Of a DNA stretch of 64,000 bases, positions 17,594-27,358 are shown piece after piece (position 1 is the stretch's first letter; each line of letters starts with the position of its first letter). A program made the translations under genes and the position numbers. This stretch comes from an uncultured Clostridia bacterium. GTDB lineage: Bacteria > Bacillota > Clostridia > Lachnospirales > Lachnospiraceae. Below the pieces are notes generated by a model, which worked only from the letters and a program-made list of their open reading frames with translations, was not told the DNA's origin and searched no databases. The stretch spans positions 310,001 to 374,000 of the forward strand of contig CAOKVX010000001.1 of NCBI GenBank assembly GCA_948472945.1, read 5' to 3'.

Positions 17594-18145
17594 ATGGAAA
17601 GAGAAAAACATATCAACATTGAGGATTGTCTGCGAGTTGGGACATTTGTAAATACACACGGCGTCAGGGGAGAGATAAAGGTATACCCGCACACCGATGA
17701 TGTAAACAGATTTTCCGATTTGGAATATGTGTACATGGAGACAAAAGAAGGACTGTACAGGTGTAGTATAGTATCAGCCAGATATTTTAAAAACATGGCG
17801 ATAATCAAATTTAAAGGAATAGATAACATAAATGACATAGAAAAATATAAGGGGAGCGACCTGTATGTCACAAGAGAACAGGCCGTTCCGCTTGAGGAGA
17901 ACGAATATTTTATATGCGACATTATAGGTGCGGAAGTTATATCTGACGAGGGAGTTAAAATAGGACAGGTAAAGGACGTAATGCAGACCGGTGCAAATGA
18001 CGTGTACGTTGTCGGAACGGAAAGCGGTGAGGAGATTCTAATACCTGTAATTCCGCAGTGCGTGCTGGAGCTTGATTTTGAAAAAAAGATAGTACATGTA
18101 CACATGCTTGACGGACTTATGGAAATGAACAGAAAAAAGAAATGA
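17594..18145 (+). CDS. rimM: 16S rRNA processing/ribosome maturation factor RimM
   Basis: A 183-aa protein that helps assemble the head of the 30S subunit and binds S19. The family N-terminal signature GTFVNTHGVRGEIKVYP is clear, followed by the PRC-barrel (ISDEGVKIGQVKDVM, LIPVIPQCVLELDFE). ATG 17594 follows AAGGAG. It is coupled to trmD, 19 nt downstream. Confidence 0.96.
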   Translation: MEREKHINIEDCLRVGTFVNTHGVRGEIKVYPHTDDVNRFSDLEYVYMETKEGLYRCSIVSARYFKNMAIIKFKGIDNINDIEKYKGSDLYVTREQAVPLEENEYFICDIIGAEVISDEGVKIGQVKDVMQTGANDVYVVGTESGEEILIPVIPQCVLELDFEKKIVHVHMLDGLMEMNRKKK

Positions 18146-18164
18146 ATCCGGGGGATGAGAAGTA

Positions 18165-18899
18165 TTGAATTTTTATGTGTTGACACTATTTCCTGAAATG
18201 ATTGAGTCAGGTGCGAAGACAAGTATAATAGGGCGTGCCATCAATAATGGTATAATTAGTTTGGAGGCTGTCAATATAAGGGATTATTCAACTGACAGGC
18301 ACAGACATGTTGACGATTATCCGTATGGCGGAGGAGCCGGCATGGTAATGCAGGCAGAACCTATTTGTCTTGCCTGCGAGGCTCTAAAAAAAAGAATTGG
18401 AAAGCAGCCGAGAGTTATATACATGACGCCTCAGGGTAGGACGTTCAATCAGGATATCGCAAAAGAGCTGGCCTCGGAGGAGGAACTCGTCTTCCTTTGC
18501 GGCCACTATGAGGGAGTCGATGAGAGGGCAATCGAGATGCAGGTGACGGACTGTATATCAATCGGCGACTATGTCCTCACCGGCGGGGAGCTTCCGTCCC
18601 TCGTAATTATGGACGCCGTATCCCGTATGGTTCCCGGAGTTCTTACTAACGAGGATTCGGGAATGAATGAGAGTTTTGAGGGAAATCTTCTTGAATATCC
18701 TCAGTATACAAGACCGGAGGAATATAACGGGAGCAGGGTACCGGATATACTGTTGTCCGGGCATCACGCCAATATAGAGAGATGGAGGAGAAACCAGTCG
18801 CTTCTTCGCACTGCCAAATGGCGGCCTGATTTGTTTGAAAAGGTCAGTCTTGACAAGCATGACAGAAAGTTTTTAAGGGAAAACGGATTTGATATATAG
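18165..18899 (+). CDS. trmD: tRNA (guanine-N1)-methyltransferase TrmD
   Basis: Methylates G37 of tRNAs with S-adenosylmethionine, preventing frameshifts. The 244-aa sequence begins MNFYVLTLFPEM from a TTG codon preceded by GGGGGATGAG. It contains VDDYPYGGGAGMVM and FLCGHYEGVDERA of the trefoil-knot SPOUT fold, and DYVLTGGELPSLVIMDAVSR. In most Firmicutes rplS follows directly; here an 8.5-kb insertion separates them. Confidence 0.97.
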   Translation: MNFYVLTLFPEMIESGAKTSIIGRAINNGIISLEAVNIRDYSTDRHRHVDDYPYGGGAGMVMQAEPICLACEALKKRIGKQPRVIYMTPQGRTFNQDIAKELASEEELVFLCGHYEGVDERAIEMQVTDCISIGDYVLTGGELPSLVIMDAVSRMVPGVLTNEDSGMNESFEGNLLEYPQYTRPEEYNGSRVPDILLSGHHANIERWRRNQSLLRTAKWRPDLFEKVSLDKHDRKFLRENGFDI

Positions 18900-19034
18900 T
18901 TTGTTGAAACCCATTTTTGTCACAGCTCTCTTTGATTAAAGCAATATATTGATGTGGTATATGCCGTGAATATACAAATGTGGTGCAGATAGTGCGGTTA
19001 CCCGTTAATAAATAATTTTTTTGGGGGTGTTTTT

Positions 19035-19700
19035 TTGAGCAGTATACTTTTGGTTGAGGATGACGATAGCATAGTTAAAAGTCTCGGTGAATATCTGTCT
19101 GACGAGGGGTTTGCCGTCGATACAGCCAACGGGCAGAGAGCGGCGCAGGCTAAGCTTGAGGAGAAAGTTTACGACCTTCTACTTGTAGACATATCACTCG
19201 CGGATGGAAATGGGTTCGCAGTGTGCCTTGCCGCCAAGGAAAAAAATTATCCCGTCATATTTCTCACGGCGTCGGGTGATGAGTACAGTGTGGTTGCGGG
19301 GCTAGATATGGGGGCGGACGATTACATCTCAAAACCGTTCAGGCCTAGGGAGCTTATTTCGCGCATAAAAAATGTGCTGAGAAGATATGGCAGCATCGGA
19401 TCGGTTATTTTACTTTCTGATATATGCGTCAATACCGATAAGGGAACGGTTGCAAGAAACGGGGAGGAAATATTTTTATCTGCGCTTGAGTACAGACTTC
19501 TCCTTGTATTTTTAAACAACAGGGGTATTATCCTGTCGAGAAGCAGGCTTCTTGAGGAAATATGGGATATAGCAGGTGATTTTGTTAACGACAACACGCT
19601 CACCGTATATATAAAAAGGTTAAGGGATAAGATAGAGGAGAATCCACAGGAGCCGAAAATAATAAAAACAGTGCGCGGGCTCGGATATATAGTGCACTGA
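19035..19700 (+). CDS. OmpR-family response regulator
   Basis: A 221-aa DNA-binding response regulator. The receiver domain has the acidic pair VEDDD, phospho-acceptor D52 in LLVDISLADG, Thr in VIFLTASGD and Lys in ISKPFRP. The C-terminal winged helix (residues 125-221) ends KTVRGLGYIVH. The start is TTG 19035 after GGGGGTG. The histidine kinase follows 42 nt later. Together with the ABC transporter at 23759 it resembles antimicrobial-peptide sensing and resistance modules (BceRS-AB and VncRS-Vex types). That target is inferred from neighbourhood only. Confidence 0.92.
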   Translation: MSSILLVEDDDSIVKSLGEYLSDEGFAVDTANGQRAAQAKLEEKVYDLLLVDISLADGNGFAVCLAAKEKNYPVIFLTASGDEYSVVAGLDMGADDYISKPFRPRELISRIKNVLRRYGSIGSVILLSDICVNTDKGTVARNGEEIFLSALEYRLLLVFLNNRGIILSRSRLLEEIWDIAGDFVNDNTLTVYIKRLRDKIEENPQEPKIIKTVRGLGYIVH

Positions 19701-19742
19701 TTCATACAACAGAATGTAGAAAAGGGGGCGGGCGTTACTGTA

Positions 19743-20726
19743 ATGAGATATTTTAGAAACCCTGAAATAAAGTGCGATATTATAATACATCTGATTCTGT
19801 CAGCTGTATTTATTTTTATTGTACGCATACCTTCTGCGGCGCTTATTTGCGCGGTGTTTATCGCAGTTCATTTTCTATCTGCGTATAGGAGATATTCACG
19901 TATCAACAATCTGTGCTCAGATATAGATAATATCATAAACGGAGATTATCATATTAACCTTGAGAATTATAAGGAGGGCGAGCTGTCCGTACTTTGCGAC
20001 GAAATATACAAGGTGTTGTCTAGGCTTAATTATTCGACAGAATTGCTTAAAAAAGATAAAAAATATCTGTCTGACTCAATAGCGGATATATCACATCAGC
20101 TAAGGACACCGCTGACTTCAATTAACATACTTGTGTCAAGACTTTCGGAAGAGGACTTATCGGATGACAAAAGAATGGAGCTTTGTATGGGGCTTAGGAA
20201 AAAGCTTTTAGGAATAGAGAGCCTTATAGAAGTGCTGTTAAAGATGTCAAAACTTGACGCGGGAACGGTTATATTTAAGAGCAGCGAAGTATCTGTGGCG
20301 CGTATAATAAATCTTGCTTATGACGCAATTGCCGTTCCTATGGAGTTAAAAGGCCAGACATTCGACTGTGTAACCTCCGACGAAATTATATGCGGAGATG
20401 AGATGTGGCTTGTAGAGGCATTTTCAAACATATTTAAGAATAGTATGGAACATACTCCGGAGGGCGGTACGGTTTCTGTTTGCGTAAATGAAACGGTTTT
20501 ATATACGGAAATAATAATACGTGATACCGGAAACGGATTTGACAGGGATGATATACTTCATTTGTTTGAGCGTTTTTACAAGGGGAAAAATGCCTCGAAT
20601 GACAGTTTTGGCATAGGTCTTTCGCTTTCAAGAATGATAATTGTCGGGCAGAACGGAACGATTAAGGCGGACAATTATAAGGACGGCGCGAGGTTTACGG
20701 TAAGATTTTACAAACAGGTGATTTGA
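19743..20726 (+). CDS. Membrane sensor histidine kinase
   Basis: A 327-aa kinase partner of the upstream regulator. Two close membrane helices (residues about 15-55) with almost no external loop suggest intramembrane sensing, as in BceS-like kinases that need an ABC transporter to perceive their signal. The phospho-acceptor is H118 in DISHQLRTPLTS. The ATPase domain has an N box (FSNIFKNSMEHTPEGG), G1 (DTGNGF), F box (LFERFYKG) and G2 (SFGIGLSLSR). ATG 19743 is used; the ribosome-binding site GGGGGCG lies 10-17 nt upstream. No obvious HAMP domain. Confidence 0.92.
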   Translation: MRYFRNPEIKCDIIIHLILSAVFIFIVRIPSAALICAVFIAVHFLSAYRRYSRINNLCSDIDNIINGDYHINLENYKEGELSVLCDEIYKVLSRLNYSTELLKKDKKYLSDSIADISHQLRTPLTSINILVSRLSEEDLSDDKRMELCMGLRKKLLGIESLIEVLLKMSKLDAGTVIFKSSEVSVARIINLAYDAIAVPMELKGQTFDCVTSDEIICGDEMWLVEAFSNIFKNSMEHTPEGGTVSVCVNETVLYTEIIIRDTGNGFDRDDILHLFERFYKGKNASNDSFGIGLSLSRMIIVGQNGTIKADNYKDGARFTVRFYKQVI

Positions 20727-21702
20727 GGAAGTTATTAGAATTCGCAATTCAGCGCCACCTTATTTTTTATTTTATACAAATGAGGAAGATGTTATTTGGT
20801 TTAGAAAAGGTTATATGGGAATCGGGACAAGAAAGTTTCAAAATTTTAGATTTATGATAGAGTGCGTGGGATATACGACTTTTGATTTGAGTTAACCGGG
20901 AGCAAGTCTTTTAAGCTTACTTTTGGTGAGACACAGAAAATTGCAGGGATACCGATAGACCACTCTTTTAAATACAAAAAAGGGATTGAAGAATATGGTT
21001 ACCAGATTGGAAAAATATCAATGAAATAGCAGACGGTTTTTTACAAAATAGAGTGACAGTTTTTGTTTTAATGGGTTATTGTTAAGATGAGATTTAACGG
21101 GAGGAAAGAAAAATGTATTTATGGAGGATATCCTAAAATGGAGTATGGTATTTCACTGTGTATATAGTGCATATAGTTAAAAAAGATGGGTATATAGAAC
21201 AGTATACACAAATGATAGGAAAAAATGTGTATACAGTAAGAAGAAAGTTTGGATATCTGATAGTGAGGAAAGAGGACTCATTATAAGTTTTTTGTATCAT
21301 TTCTTCTTGGAGGTAATGGTGGAATTATATTGAATGGCATGGTATACTGTTTATGTTGATTAGAGTTACAAATCGGAATTTGAAAACCACGATTTTATGA
21401 GCGATTATTGTTCTCCGTAGGTTATCAATAAAATCCTCCGAAAGCTTTGAAAACAAAGGATTTATCGCAATGTGTCCGCCTTATCCCTTTATACGGTTTC
21501 ACACAAGTTTATCCTTGTACTGATTACTTATAAGGGCAAATTCAAGGGCAAGAAAATCTCATAACAAGATATAACAAAGTGTGGCAATCGGAAAACTGTA
21601 AAACTTCCCACCAACAGTAATTACCATATAGTTAATATTGTATTACAGTCGGCGGGAAGTTTTATTGATATAAACAACGTCATTCCTTTGAATAATTAGT
21701 GC
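20727..21702. other. Gene debris downstream of the histidine kinase
   Basis: Nearly 1 kb without an intact gene. Short plus-strand stretches look like broken coding sequence. Near 20930-21030 there is KLTFGETQKIAGIPIDHSF followed by YKKGIEEYGYQIGKISMK, which reads as the end of a small protein of unknown family. Around 21170-21290 is a fragment, DGYIEQYTQMIGKNVYTVRR. I cannot identify either. 21420-21560 shows no interpretable frame. The interval probably records an insertion or deletion between the kinase and its transporter. Confidence 0.5.
21601..21663. terminator. Long-loop hairpin, possible bidirectional terminator
   Basis: AAACTTCCC (21601-21609) pairs with GGGAAGTTT (21654-21662), with A-rich and T-rich flanks on either side and an AT-rich middle of 44 nt. 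It sits immediately after the convergent end of the minus-strand XRE gene. Function as a terminator is plausible but the loop is long. Confidence 0.45.
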
Positions 21703-21891
21703 CTAAATTTTGAACGGATCAACGTCGAGTTTTTTGCAAATCAGGATAACAATATCAAATGAAGCTCCACCTATGTCACGAGAGAGCAACGTCATAAGCG
21801 TGCTATACGGAATGTCGGTCTCAATAGCGAACTGACGAAGGCTTGTATATCTATCAAGGATTAGGTTCCGCAATTTCTGCTCGCGGTTCAT
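21703..21891 (-). CDS. Small XRE/Cro-type helix-turn-helix protein
   Basis: A 62-aa protein consisting almost only of a lambda-Cro/C1-like HTH (TSLRQFAIETDIPYSTLMTL as helices 2-3, then ICKKLDVDPFKI). Its ATG overlaps the stop of the DeoR gene (ATGA, 4 nt), so it is translationally coupled to it. It is short for an XRE regulator and has no second domain for sensing or dimerisation. It may act as a partner or modulator of the DeoR protein. No toxin or phage gene is adjacent. Confidence 0.75.
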   Translation of the reverse strand: MNREQKLRNLILDRYTSLRQFAIETDIPYSTLMTLLSRDIGGASFDIVILICKKLDVDPFKI

Positions 21892-22664
21892 TTTGGCTCC
21901 TCAACAACCGTAATTTCGACGCCTCTCTCTTCGATAGCAGTAATCTGATCTTCTACACAATCCCAGTCTGTGATAACAGCGTCAAAGGAATCCACATCAC
22001 ATACCTTAATAAACGAATCTACGCCGATCTTTGAACTTGGTATGACAAGGCATCTGCTGCGACTGTTCTTAATTACAGTGCGCTGGAATGTTGCCGTTTC
22101 ATCCGTACCATTGGACAGACCGAACTCTGCTGTCAGACCAGCCCCCGTAATAAAGCAAAGGTCAAAATGTAGCCTGCTTATGAACTCATTGGCCAAGCTA
22201 TCAACCAGTGAGCCACTTTGCCGCATCTTGCCGCCAACGATATATACGTCGATGTTTTCAAAACTTCTGAGTTCCTTGCCTATATCAACGGAATTTATGA
22301 CTATAGTGTAATGGATATCTCGTGGCAAAAAAGAAGCCATAATATAACCAAAGGAGCCACCGGTAAGATATACCGTGTCATTCTCACGAATTTTTCCTGC
22401 TGCAACACGGGAAATTTCTCTGTAGTTATCAAAAATAGGCATATTGTCAAAATTCCTATCGATCGGAGGCCTTACACTGACCTGTCCTATCGAAATAGCG
22501 CCGCCGTGGGTTCTCTTGCAAATGCCTTTTTGTTCTAGTAGTCGCAGATCTCTACGTGCAGACTCATTGGATATATCGTATTTACTTGTGATTTCAGCAA
22601 TAGTAATCTTACCATTTGCTTTGATAGTGTCTGAAATTTCTTGATGGCGTTCTTCAATAAACAT
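21888..22664 (-). CDS. DeoR/GlpR-family transcriptional regulator
   Basis: A 258-aa regulator with an N-terminal DeoR winged helix (IEERHQEISDTIKANGKI, SNESARRDLRLLE, KRTHGGAI) and a C-terminal sugar-phosphate sensing domain of the SorC/DeoR fold. It differs from typical members in the sensor loop: ENDTVYLTGGSFGYIM replaces the usual DGDTIFLDSGTT, so ligand preference may be altered. ATG 22664 is chosen because GGAGGT lies 6 nt upstream; ATG 22670 is too close. No sugar kinase, transporter or isomerase gene adjoins, which is unusual for this family. The 3' end overlaps the XRE gene. Confidence 0.88.
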   Translation of the reverse strand: MFIEERHQEISDTIKANGKITIAEITSKYDISNESARRDLRLLEQKGICKRTHGGAISIGQVSVRPPIDRNFDNMPIFDNYREISRVAAGKIRENDTVYLTGGSFGYIMASFLPRDIHYTIVINSVDIGKELRSFENIDVYIVGGKMRQSGSLVDSLANEFISRLHFDLCFITGAGLTAEFGLSNGTDETATFQRTVIKNSRSRCLVIPSSKIGVDSFIKVCDVDSFDAVITDWDCVEDQITAIEERGVEITVVEEPK

Positions 22665-22695
22665 AACCATACCTCCAAATAGAGAATAATGTATT

Positions 22696-22742
22696 ATCGA
22701 ATTCGATGTCATTATTATACAACATAATCGGAAATAAATCAA
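22696..22742 (-). promoter_or_regulatory. DeoR-XRE promoter with palindromic operator candidate
   Basis: On the minus strand, TTGATT (22742-22737), a 17-nt spacer and TATAAT (22719-22714). The perfect 12-bp palindrome ATCGAATTCGAT at 22696-22707 starts 6 nt past the -10, i.e. over the transcription start. It could be an autoregulatory operator. Confidence 0.65.
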
Positions 22743-22810
22743 CATATACGGTAATCGGATTTGCGTATATTTAATTATCACATAGTTATACTTTTGTAGG
22801 TTAGAAATAT

Positions 22811-22843
22811 CCCTAGTACAAATCGCAGAATTTGTGCTAGGGG
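22811..22843 (+). terminator. Stem-loop in the DeoR-ABC spacer
   Basis: CCCTAGTACAAAT (22811-22823) pairs with ATTTGTGCTAGGG (22830-22842) over 13 bp with one wobble. Only a weak T tract follows. It could be a remnant terminator or small structured element. Confidence 0.4.
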
Positions 22844-23224
22844 TGTATTTCGCTCTCAAACGCCGAGGGCTTATGGATTATTATTTATCCGAAAATATCT
22901 TTTCCTTGTTTCGGCCTTGTAAGGGCAAAAACAAGGGAAAATACATAAGGTTGGAACACAAAACAGACGATATTCCCTGAAAATACATGGCTTTCAGAGG
23001 ATTTAATAGATAAATCACTATTTTGCGGAAGGTTTGGGAACCGGAGCAGATTTTTCATTGGATAACTGGTAGATGAAAAGCGGTTTCCGGGACGGGACGG
23101 CATCGAGTATCACAGAGAATCCCGCCTATCAGCCAGAAATTATTGTAACAGAATGATTTCCAACCAGTATGGAACGGAAATGTCTGATTCGTGTTTGAGA
23201 AACTAAAAAAGGTTTTCATGTATT

Positions 23225-23344
23225 GATCCGGCGGATATGAATTATCCAGTGCTTGCAGATACCGCAAGATACTATAAAGAAGATAAGAAGGGAATATCAA
23301 CGATGTGTAAAGCAATGGAAGAAGTACAAAATACTGGCAGATGA
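23225..23344 (+). pseudogene. C-terminal fragment resembling Rpn/PD-(D/E)XK transposase-like nuclease
   Basis: A short open stretch reads DPADMNYPVLADTARYYKED followed by KKGISTMCKAMEEVQ. This resembles the conserved end of the Rpn-type recombination-promoting nucleases common in Lachnospiraceae. Upstream sequence (22880-23220) is out of frame and contains stops. I recall the family pattern rather than having aligned it, so the identity is tentative. It is not functional. Confidence 0.4.
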
Positions 23345-23551
23345 GGAACTGCAGCCGGTATAAAACTGTTACAATAATAAAAAGTAAGGCAGTAATTTTA
23401 AAAAAAGATTACTGCTTTGTTGTATGCAGAAAATCATGTGAACAATCAGGAAAGGGAATTTTATGTTCCTATTTAAAATCCCCAAATATTACAGAATTGT
23501 AATTTTAAAGTCATCCGTATGTCACCCTGACGGGGTATTATAAAGATAAAT

Positions 23552-23700
23552 AGTCAAATACCCCGCAGCAATCTACGGGGCATGCACTAGCTTCTTTTTA
23601 GCAAGTTTACCCCAAGTGGAGGGGTTTTTGTCTACACTCCGTTTTAGTCAGCGCTTAATAATCGTCCAACGGACGATTAGCGCCCTCGCGGGAATAAAAC
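23552..23700 (+). repeat. REP/MITE-like composite repeat, copy 2
   Basis: This matches the reverse complement of part of 931-1173. It has AGTCAAATACCCCGCAGCA, CTAGC and TCTTTTTAGCAAGTT, GTCTACACTCCGTTT, and the AATCGTCC/GGACGATT hairpin with GCGC flanks. It then reads CGCGGGAATAA. Copy 2 has one hairpin unit where copy 1 has two, and a degraded terminal inverted repeat. It lies directly upstream of the ABC transporter promoter. Confidence 0.65.
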
Positions 23701-23701
23701 T

Positions 23702-23730
23702 TTGCGACCATGAAGCTTATATGTTATATT
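23702..23730 (+). promoter_or_regulatory. Candidate promoter of the ABC transporter operon
   Basis: TTGCGA (23702-23707), a 17-nt spacer and TATATT (23725-23730), 28 nt before the ATG. The weak -35 is typical of a promoter needing an activator, which fits the response regulator at 19035. No clear direct repeat for that regulator is visible because the REP-like repeat abuts the -35. Confidence 0.5.
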
Positions 23731-23758
23731 GACAGGGTAAAATCAAGGAGATGACACT

Positions 23759-24442
23759 ATGGACATTTTAAAAATTGAAAATCTTACTAAAATATACGGG
23801 AAAGGTGACAATCAGGTATGTGCCCTTGATAATGTATCCTTTACCGTGGAAAAGGGTGAGTTTGCAGCTATTATCGGGCCGTCCGGCTCGGGCAAATCAA
23901 CGCTTCTTCATATACTGGGAGGCGTTGACAGGCCGTCGTCAGGCAATGTTTGGCTTGACGGCAGGGATGTGTACAGCCAGAACGACGAGCAGCTTGCGAT
24001 ATTCAGGCGTAGACAGGTGGGACTTATATATCAGTTCTACAACCTTATACCGGTATTCAATGTCGTGGAAAATATTACGCTTCCGGTGCTGATGGATGGG
24101 AAAAAAGTAGATGATGACAGGCTCGGCGAGCTCTTATCTATTCTAAAGCTCGAGGAGAGGAAAAAGCATCTGCCGAACCAGCTGTCGGGAGGGCAGCAGC
24201 AGAGGGTCTCAATCGGAAGGGCCCTGATGAATTCGCCGTCCGTAGTTCTCGCCGATGAGCCGACAGGTAATCTTGACTCAAAAAACAGCCAAGAGATAGT
24301 AGAGCTTCTGAAATATTCAAACCAAAAATACAACCAAACTCTTATAATAATAACACATGATGAAAATATTGCGCTGCAGGCTGACAGAATCATTGCCCTT
24401 GAGGATGGGAAAATCGTCAGGGATGAAAGAATCCGGGGGTGA
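23759..24442 (+). CDS. ABC transporter ATP-binding protein (LolD/MacB/BceA type)
   Basis: A 227-aa ATPase with Walker [11 protein letters not shown]-loop [12 protein letters not shown], signature [16 protein letters not shown], Walker [13 protein letters not shown] and H-loop ITHDE. The YQFYNL and PTGNLDS forms are characteristic of the MacB/LolD/BceA group that powers FtsX-fold permeases. AAGGAG precedes ATG 23759. Its stop overlaps the permease start (GTGA), so the two are translationally coupled. Confidence 0.95.
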   Translation: MDILKIENLTKIYGKGDNQVCALDNVSFTVEKGEFAAIIGPSGSGKSTLLHILGGVDRPSSGNVWLDGRDVYSQNDEQLAIFRRRQVGLIYQFYNLIPVFNVVENITLPVLMDGKKVDDDRLGELLSILKLEERKKHLPNQLSGGQQQRVSIGRALMNSPSVVLADEPTGNLDSKNSQEIVELLKYSNQKYNQTLIIITHDENIALQADRIIALEDGKIVRDERIRG

Positions 24443-27237
24443 TTGATGTGGGAGTATTTAGGAAATATACTAAGAAATCACTGTTTAGTAACCGTGTGAG
24501 GACAATAGTTACCATAATAGGAATTGTTCTGTCGGTATCGCTGTTTACGGCGGTTGCTGAGGGACTTATAAGCGTAAAGGAATATGCGGTAGATAGGGTA
24601 TACCAGACTTTGGGACATTTTGAGGGAGCTGTCGAATCGGACGATGGGGACGTAATTAATAAAATAAAAAACGAACAGAAAATAAACAGCATGAGGATGC
24701 TGCAGGATATCGGTTTTTCGTATATCGGAAGTGAAAATGAGTATAAACCTTATCTATATGTCGGCGCTATGAGCAAAGACTTTACGGATTTGGTGGCAGT
24801 AAAACTTAAAGAGGGAAAAATGCCTGAAAATGCTGGTGAAATTATACTTCCCCTACATCTTAAATTTAACGGTGGAGTTGAATATAATCTTGGCGATACA
24901 TTAAATGTTGAGACCGGAAATAGGATGTTTCAGGGTGAGAAACTATCGCGTGACAGTGAATTTATTCCGGATGAGACTTTGTCTGATGTTACAGGACACA
25001 CATATAAGGTTGTGGGATTTTATGAAAGATTCAACTTTGCAATTGAAGATTTTTCGTGCCCGGGTTATATGGCGCTGACATGTATGGATTACACACTGGA
25101 AAATGAAGATTTTAAAGGTATAATTTTCTTTACAATGGAAAACCAAAAAGATGTAAACGGCTTTGTCGAATCCTTTGGTGAAGAGGTTGATTCTATTATA
25201 AACCATGAGCTTTTGCTGTATAAAAGCGGAATAACGATGGACGACGGCATACTTTCCATGCTTACGGGATTTGCATGTATATTGTTTATCATAATAATGT
25301 TTGGGTGTGTTGCGCTTATTTATAATTCATTCTCAATATCTGTAAGTGAAAGGACTAAGCAGTTTGGAATTTTAAAATCGGTCGGAGCTACGAAAAAACA
25401 GATTATGGGTACAGTCATCTGCGAGGTATTGTTTTTGTGTATTATAGCAATTCCGATAGGTTATGTTATAGGGTGCGCAGGAATAGGCGTGACATTGTAT
25501 CTTCTTCGGGACTCATTTGTTGCTATAATGGATGATATAGCTGGGGGAGACGGGTTATTCCTGTCGCTTCATATTAAGTTTTCGGTGTTTGTATTTGTAG
25601 CCCTGATGGGATTGTTCACAACATTTATATCTGCAATTATTCCGGCGCTGAGGGCAATACGCATAATGCCGATAGAATCACTTCGACAGAGCGGGGATGT
25701 AAAGATTAACGCAAGGAAAGTAAAAACTTCAAAGCTTACCTATAAAATATTTGGTTTTCCGGGAATGCTTGCGTCTAAGAATTTTAAGCGCAGCCGGAGA
25801 AAATACAGGGCTACTGTGTTGTCACTTTTTGTGAGCGTCGTACTTTTCATATCGGCATCGTCATTTAGCAGTTATCTCATAAATGTTACCGGGGTTGTGA
25901 CAACGACGTCAGATTATGATATTAAATTTTTGACCAGCACTGAAATGACAGAAGAAAACATAGCAGCAGGCGATTTGGATAAAGTATATGGCGAATTTGA
26001 GAGAGAACTGATGAAAATTGACGGTATAGAGTCAACCTTTAAAGTAATAGATATTAACAGTTCAGCAGGAAACATGCTGGTGGTTGAGCCTGAAATGCTG
26101 ACTGATGACTTTAAGCCGGACGAAGAATTTGAGAGTGAACTTGAGTCGACCGAATATGAAAAGGAAAAGTATTTGTATGAGAAAAATAAAAATCTGCTTG
26201 ACATAAGTATATTTTTTCTTGAAGACGACGTCTATGAGAGACTAATCTCGGAGAATAATATAAATACTCCCGATGACGGCAGGCTCTACGGTGTATTGTG
26301 GGATGAATATATATATACTGACAGCAAAGACAATGGCACGCAGTGGAGTAAAAGACATGTGTTTAATAAAATGAATTACCCTGTTTCATTAAAAATTCAG
26401 GAACGAAAGCATATTGAAGGATATGACTACTCGTATACAGACTATGAAACTGATGAAGACGGCAATATAATTGAAAAAAATTATTACTATGAAATAGACA
26501 GTGAATCCGGTTCTGAGGACAACTACATTACTCTGTCATATGATGAGACTGTATGTTATACGGAGGTAAACATTGCCGGCACACTTGATACCGTTCCCGG
26601 GGGAATGATGGAATCTCCTGCCTTAATATATCCTATTAGCGCGCTGGAGCGATTTGCCTCAGATAATGAAGAGTGGTATAATGTAAATTATTATGTCGAA
26701 GCGGATAACCATAATTTTGTAGCTGACAAGATGCATAATATTCTTGATGAAACTATTAAGGATGACAATATTTCAGCGTACGGAATTAACGACGTAAGGG
26801 CTGAGGAGGATAGGATGCGCTCGATGGTTATGGTTATAAATGTGTTTGCTTACGGCTTTATAATACTCATATCGCTTGTTGCAATTGCAAATATATTTAA
26901 TACTATTTCAACCAACATTATAATTAGAAAACGTGAATTTGCAATGCTCAAATCCACAGGCATGTCAGAAAAAAAGATGATGAATATGATGAATTACGAA
27001 TGTATTCTATACGGAATAAAAGGAATTATATATGGAATTCCCGTATCATGCCTTATTTCGTACTTTCTGTACAAATGGATTAGTCAGGGTGTTAGCATGG
27101 GATTTTATATACCGTGGTATAGTATAGTTATATCTGTGGGCAGTGTTTTTGTCGTAGTGTTTGCAACAATGCTGTATTCAATGAACAAAATAAAGAAGGA
27201 TAATATTGTTGAAACTTTAAGGAATGAAAATATATAA
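24439..27237 (+). CDS. FtsX/MacB-type ABC transporter permease with two FtsX domains
   Basis: A 932-aa permease. One N-terminal membrane helix is followed by an external domain of about 225 residues and three helices (FtsX domain 1, about 275-410). A fifth helix near 465-490 leads to a second external domain of about 300 residues rich in acidic and aromatic residues. Three more helices (about 795-925) form FtsX domain 2. This eight-helix duplicated layout is typical of Gram-positive peptide-sensing or peptide-detoxifying permeases and of some surface-protein exporters. The start is GTG 24439 overlapping the ATPase stop. A role in antimicrobial peptide resistance is inferred from the nearby two-component system. 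Confidence 0.88.
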   Translation: MIDVGVFRKYTKKSLFSNRVRTIVTIIGIVLSVSLFTAVAEGLISVKEYAVDRVYQTLGHFEGAVESDDGDVINKIKNEQKINSMRMLQDIGFSYIGSENEYKPYLYVGAMSKDFTDLVAVKLKEGKMPENAGEIILPLHLKFNGGVEYNLGDTLNVETGNRMFQGEKLSRDSEFIPDETLSDVTGHTYKVVGFYERFNFAIEDFSCPGYMALTCMDYTLENEDFKGIIFFTMENQKDVNGFVESFGEEVDSIINHELLLYKSGITMDDGILSMLTGFACILFIIIMFGCVALIYNSFSISVSERTKQFGILKSVGATKKQIMGTVICEVLFLCIIAIPIGYVIGCAGIGVTLYLLRDSFVAIMDDIAGGDGLFLSLHIKFSVFVFVALMGLFTTFISAIIPALRAIRIMPIESLRQSGDVKINARKVKTSKLTYKIFGFPGMLASKNFKRSRRKYRATVLSLFVSVVLFISASSFSSYLINVTGVVTTTSDYDIKFLTSTEMTEENIAAGDLDKVYGEFERELMKIDGIESTFKVIDINSSAGNMLVVEPEMLTDDFKPDEEFESELESTEYEKEKYLYEKNKNLLDISIFFLEDDVYERLISENNINTPDDGRLYGVLWDEYIYTDSKDNGTQWSKRHVFNKMNYPVSLKIQERKHIEGYDYSYTDYETDEDGNIIEKNYYYEIDSESGSEDNYITLSYDETVCYTEVNIAGTLDTVPGGMMESPALIYPISALERFASDNEEWYNVNYYVEADNHNFVADKMHNILDETIKDDNISAYGINDVRAEEDRMRSMVMVINVFAYGFIILISLVAIANIFNTISTNIIIRKREFAMLKSTGMSEKKMMNMMNYECILYGIKGIIYGIPVSCLISYFLYKWISQGVSMGFYIPWYSIVISVGSVFVVVFATMLYSMNKIKKDNIVETLRNENI

Positions 27238-27242
27238 AATAC

Positions 27243-27271
27243 TTGCATTGTGTGATACCATATGTTATAAT
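27243..27271 (+). promoter_or_regulatory. rplS promoter
   Basis: TTGCAT (27243-27248), a 17-nt spacer and TATAAT (27266-27271). The leader of about 80 nt contains short complementary segments (CAGGCGTTCGTCTG; TGATGTAAGAACATCA) before AGGAGGT. These may form an L19-type autoregulatory leader, but I cannot match a consensus. An independent promoter makes sense because rplS is cut off from trmD here. Confidence 0.75.
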
Positions 27272-27358
27272 TGACGAGCTGTGAAAAAAGATAGATGGTC
27301 CGCTGTGTCAGGCGTTCGTCTGATGTAAGAACATCAAAAATAATTAGGAGGTACACAG

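Noticed and set aside
20727-21702. A toxin-antitoxin or immunity gene hidden in the debris
   Set aside because: Frames are short and interrupted, and no motif could be recognised, so no function is claimed.
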